DNA of 13,509 bases, taken from positions 1 through 13,509 of the forward strand of contig CAAEKQ010000046.1 of the NCBI GenBank assembly GCA_900756575.1, written 5' to 3'. Numbering within the stretch: the stretch's first letter is position 1; each line of letters opens with the position of its first letter. Of the stretch, positions 12,212 to 13,509 are shown one piece after another. Below the pieces are notes generated by a model. That model worked only from the letters and a program-made list of their open reading frames with translations, searched no databases and was not told the DNA's origin. Position numbers and translations under genes: made by a program. The DNA comes from an uncultured Oscillospiraceae bacterium. Lineage in GTDB: Bacteria > Bacillota > Clostridia > Oscillospirales > Oscillospiraceae.

Positions 12212-13509
12212 ATGATTACAGTAACCAATCTCGGCGTACAATACGGCGGCAGCGTGCTGTTCAAAAACGCCGATCTGCAATTCAACCCCGGCAACTGCTA
12301 CGGCATCATCGGCGCCAACGGTGCGGGCAAGTCCACCCTGCTGAAGATTCTCTCCGGCGCCATCGAGTCCACCGACGGTCACGTGGACGTGAAGCCCGGG
12401 GTTCGGATGTCCGTTTTGAAACAGGATCAGTTCCAGTACGACGCCTATACCGTGCTGGACACCGTGATCATGGGCAACCAGAAGCTCTATGACATCGGCA
12501 AGCAGAAGGACGCCCTCTATGAAAAAGAGGATTTCACCGACGAAGACGGCATTCTCGCCGCCGAGCTGGAGACGGAGTTTGCCGAGCTGGGCGGCTGGGA
12601 GGCGGAGTCCGATGCTTCCCGGATGCTCCAGGGGCTGGGCATTCCCGTAGAGGATCACGAAAAGCGCATGGCCGACATGGATGGCCGCGACAAGGTGAAG
12701 GTGCTTTTGGCCCAGGCGCTGTTTGGCAATCCCGACATCGTTATGCTGGACGAGCCTACCAACAACCTGGACAACGCTTCCATCGAATGGCTGGAGGATT
12801 TCCTGCTGGACTTCGAGGGCATGGTCATTGTGGTCAGCCACGACCGCTATTTTCTCAACACCGTCTGCACCCATATTGTGGACATCGACTATGGCAAGAT
12901 CAAGATGTACGTGGGCAACTACGACTTCTGGTATGAGTCCTCCCAGCTGGTGCAGTCCCTGATCCGCAACCAGAACAAGCGCAACGAGGAGAAGATCAAG
13001 GAGCTCACCGAGTTCATTGCCCGGTTTGCCGCCAACAAGGCTAAGAGCAAGCAGGCCACCTCCCGCCGGAAGCTGCTGGACAAGCTGACCATCGAGGAAA
13101 TGCCCGCCTCCTCCCGCCGCTACCCCTATGTGGGCTTTAAGCCGGACCGGGAAGTGGGCAAGGACATTCTGTTCGTCACCGACGTGTCAAAAACCATCGA
13201 CGGCGTGAAGGTGCTGGACAAGGTCAGCTTTGTGGTGAACAAAAACGATAAAATCGCCTTTGTGGGCAACAACGAGATCGCCCAGACCACCATGTTCAAG
13301 ATCCTCATGGGCGAAATGGAGCCGGACGAGGGCACCGTCAAGTGGGGCGTGAGCACCTCCCAGTCCTATTTCCCCAAGGACAACACCCCGTTCTTCGAGG
13401 GCTGCGAGCTCAATATGATCGACTGGATGCGGCAGTTCTCCGAGGATCAGAGCGAGACCTATCTCCGGGGCTTTCTGGGCCGGATGCTGTTCTCCGGCGA
13501 GGACGTTTA
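12212..13509 (+). CDS. ABC-F family ATPase, YkpA/YbiT-like (3' end outside window)
   Basis: Open from the ATG at 12212 (AAGGA at 12200-12204, 7 bases upstream) to the window end, 432 residues visible of an expected 530 or so. NBD1 has Walker A GANGAGKS (34-41), Walker B IVMLDEP (176-182) with catalytic Glu181, D-loop TNNLD and H-loop SHDR (209-212). A charged linker follows (about 250-295: KRNEEKIKELTEFIARFA...SKQATSRRKLLDKL), the P-site tRNA interaction motif region of ABC-F proteins, then NBD2. There are no membrane helices; ABC-F proteins act on the ribosome. The phrases DYGKIKMYVGNYDFWYESSQ and TSQSYFPKDN point to the YkpA-type group, usually housekeeping and not antibiotic resistance. 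Two oddities: the NBD1 signature reads MDGRD (156-160) in place of LSGGQ, and the NBD2 Walker A reads GNNEIAQTT, with Gln358 where Lys is expected. Confidence 0.9.
   Translation, partial: MITVTNLGVQYGGSVLFKNADLQFNPGNCYGIIGANGAGKSTLLKILSGAIESTDGHVDVKPGVRMSVLKQDQFQYDAYTVLDTVIMGNQKLYDIGKQKDALYEKEDFTDEDGILAAELETEFAELGGWEAESDASRMLQGLGIPVEDHEKRMADMDGRDKVKVLLAQALFGNPDIVMLDEPTNNLDNASIEWLEDFLLDFEGMVIVVSHDRYFLNTVCTHIVDIDYGKIKMYVGNYDFWYESSQLVQSLIRNQNKRNEEKIKELTEFIARFAANKAKSKQATSRRKLLDKLTIEEMPASSRRYPYVGFKPDREVGKDILFVTDVSKTIDGVKVLDKVSFVVNKNDKIAFVGNNEIAQTTMFKILMGEMEPDEGTVKWGVSTSQSYFPKDNTPFFEGCELNMIDWMRQFSEDQSETYLRGFLGRMLFSGEDV

Noticed and set aside
12209..12874. 221-codon minus-strand frame opposite the ABC-F gene
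   Set aside because: Shadow of conserved ABC-F coding; no ribosome binding site or recognisable domain.
1..13509. CRISPR arrays, transposases, defence operons
   Set aside because: No regularly spaced repeats with unique spacers, no DDE or tyrosine recombinase motifs and no defence genes were seen; the only phased repeats are the three 12-bp copies at 4944-4994.

Overview
The window looks like chromosome from a gut-type, moderately GC-rich member of the class Clostridia, most likely Oscillospirales. This rests on the S-layer homology (SLH) surface protein with CxxCG repeats, a CIRCE heat-shock operator, Gram-positive style AGGAGG ribosome binding sites, a YkpA-type ABC-F protein, and a SEDS/PBP pair with an FHA domain. 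The organism is inferred from gene families, not from a marker gene.

Layout, left to right. Bases 1-868 are the C-terminal end of an SLH surface protein (+). Bases 869-1186 are a gap with hairpins. At 1187 an ImmA/IrrE-type metallopeptidase gene (+) starts and breaks off just after its HELGH motif, where the 3' end of a LysR-type regulator gene (-, 1432-2412) begins. The regulator is divergent from an HSL-type esterase (+, 2593-3486) and an MFS transporter (+, 3502-4761). The two promoters overlap face to face, and an ATTA-N11-TAAT dyad sits between them. This reads as a regulated uptake and ester-hydrolysis cassette, probably acquired. Bases 4762-5160 carry terminators and three phased 12-bp direct repeats next to the 3' end of a tRNA-Ser(GGA) gene (-, 5161-5252), a common integration site.

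From 5253 on the genes look like core chromosome, all on the minus strand until 12.1 kb: a class B PBP (5388-6764) translationally coupled by an ATGA overlap to an FHA-SEDS fusion protein (6761-8506, UUG start), which together form a peptidoglycan polymerase/transpeptidase pair; HtpG/Hsp90 (8827-10737) with a sigma-A-type promoter and a perfect CIRCE operator; and a DUF815 AAA+ ATPase (10878-12086). Divergent from the last is an ABC-F ATPase (+, 12212 to the window end, incomplete).

The signals most worth a second look are: (1) a 160-nt element (8665-8824) between htpG and its terminator, closed by a 17-bp stem with no unpaired position; (2) the ABC-F protein, where the first signature motif and the second Walker A are both degenerate, and these are the two halves of the same composite ATP site; (3) the FHA domain fused to SEDS, which lacks two usual phosphothreonine-contact residues; (4) the ImmA/LysR breakpoint together with the phased repeats beside tRNA-Ser. 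I found no CRISPR array, transposase, integrase or recognisable defence operon in the window.
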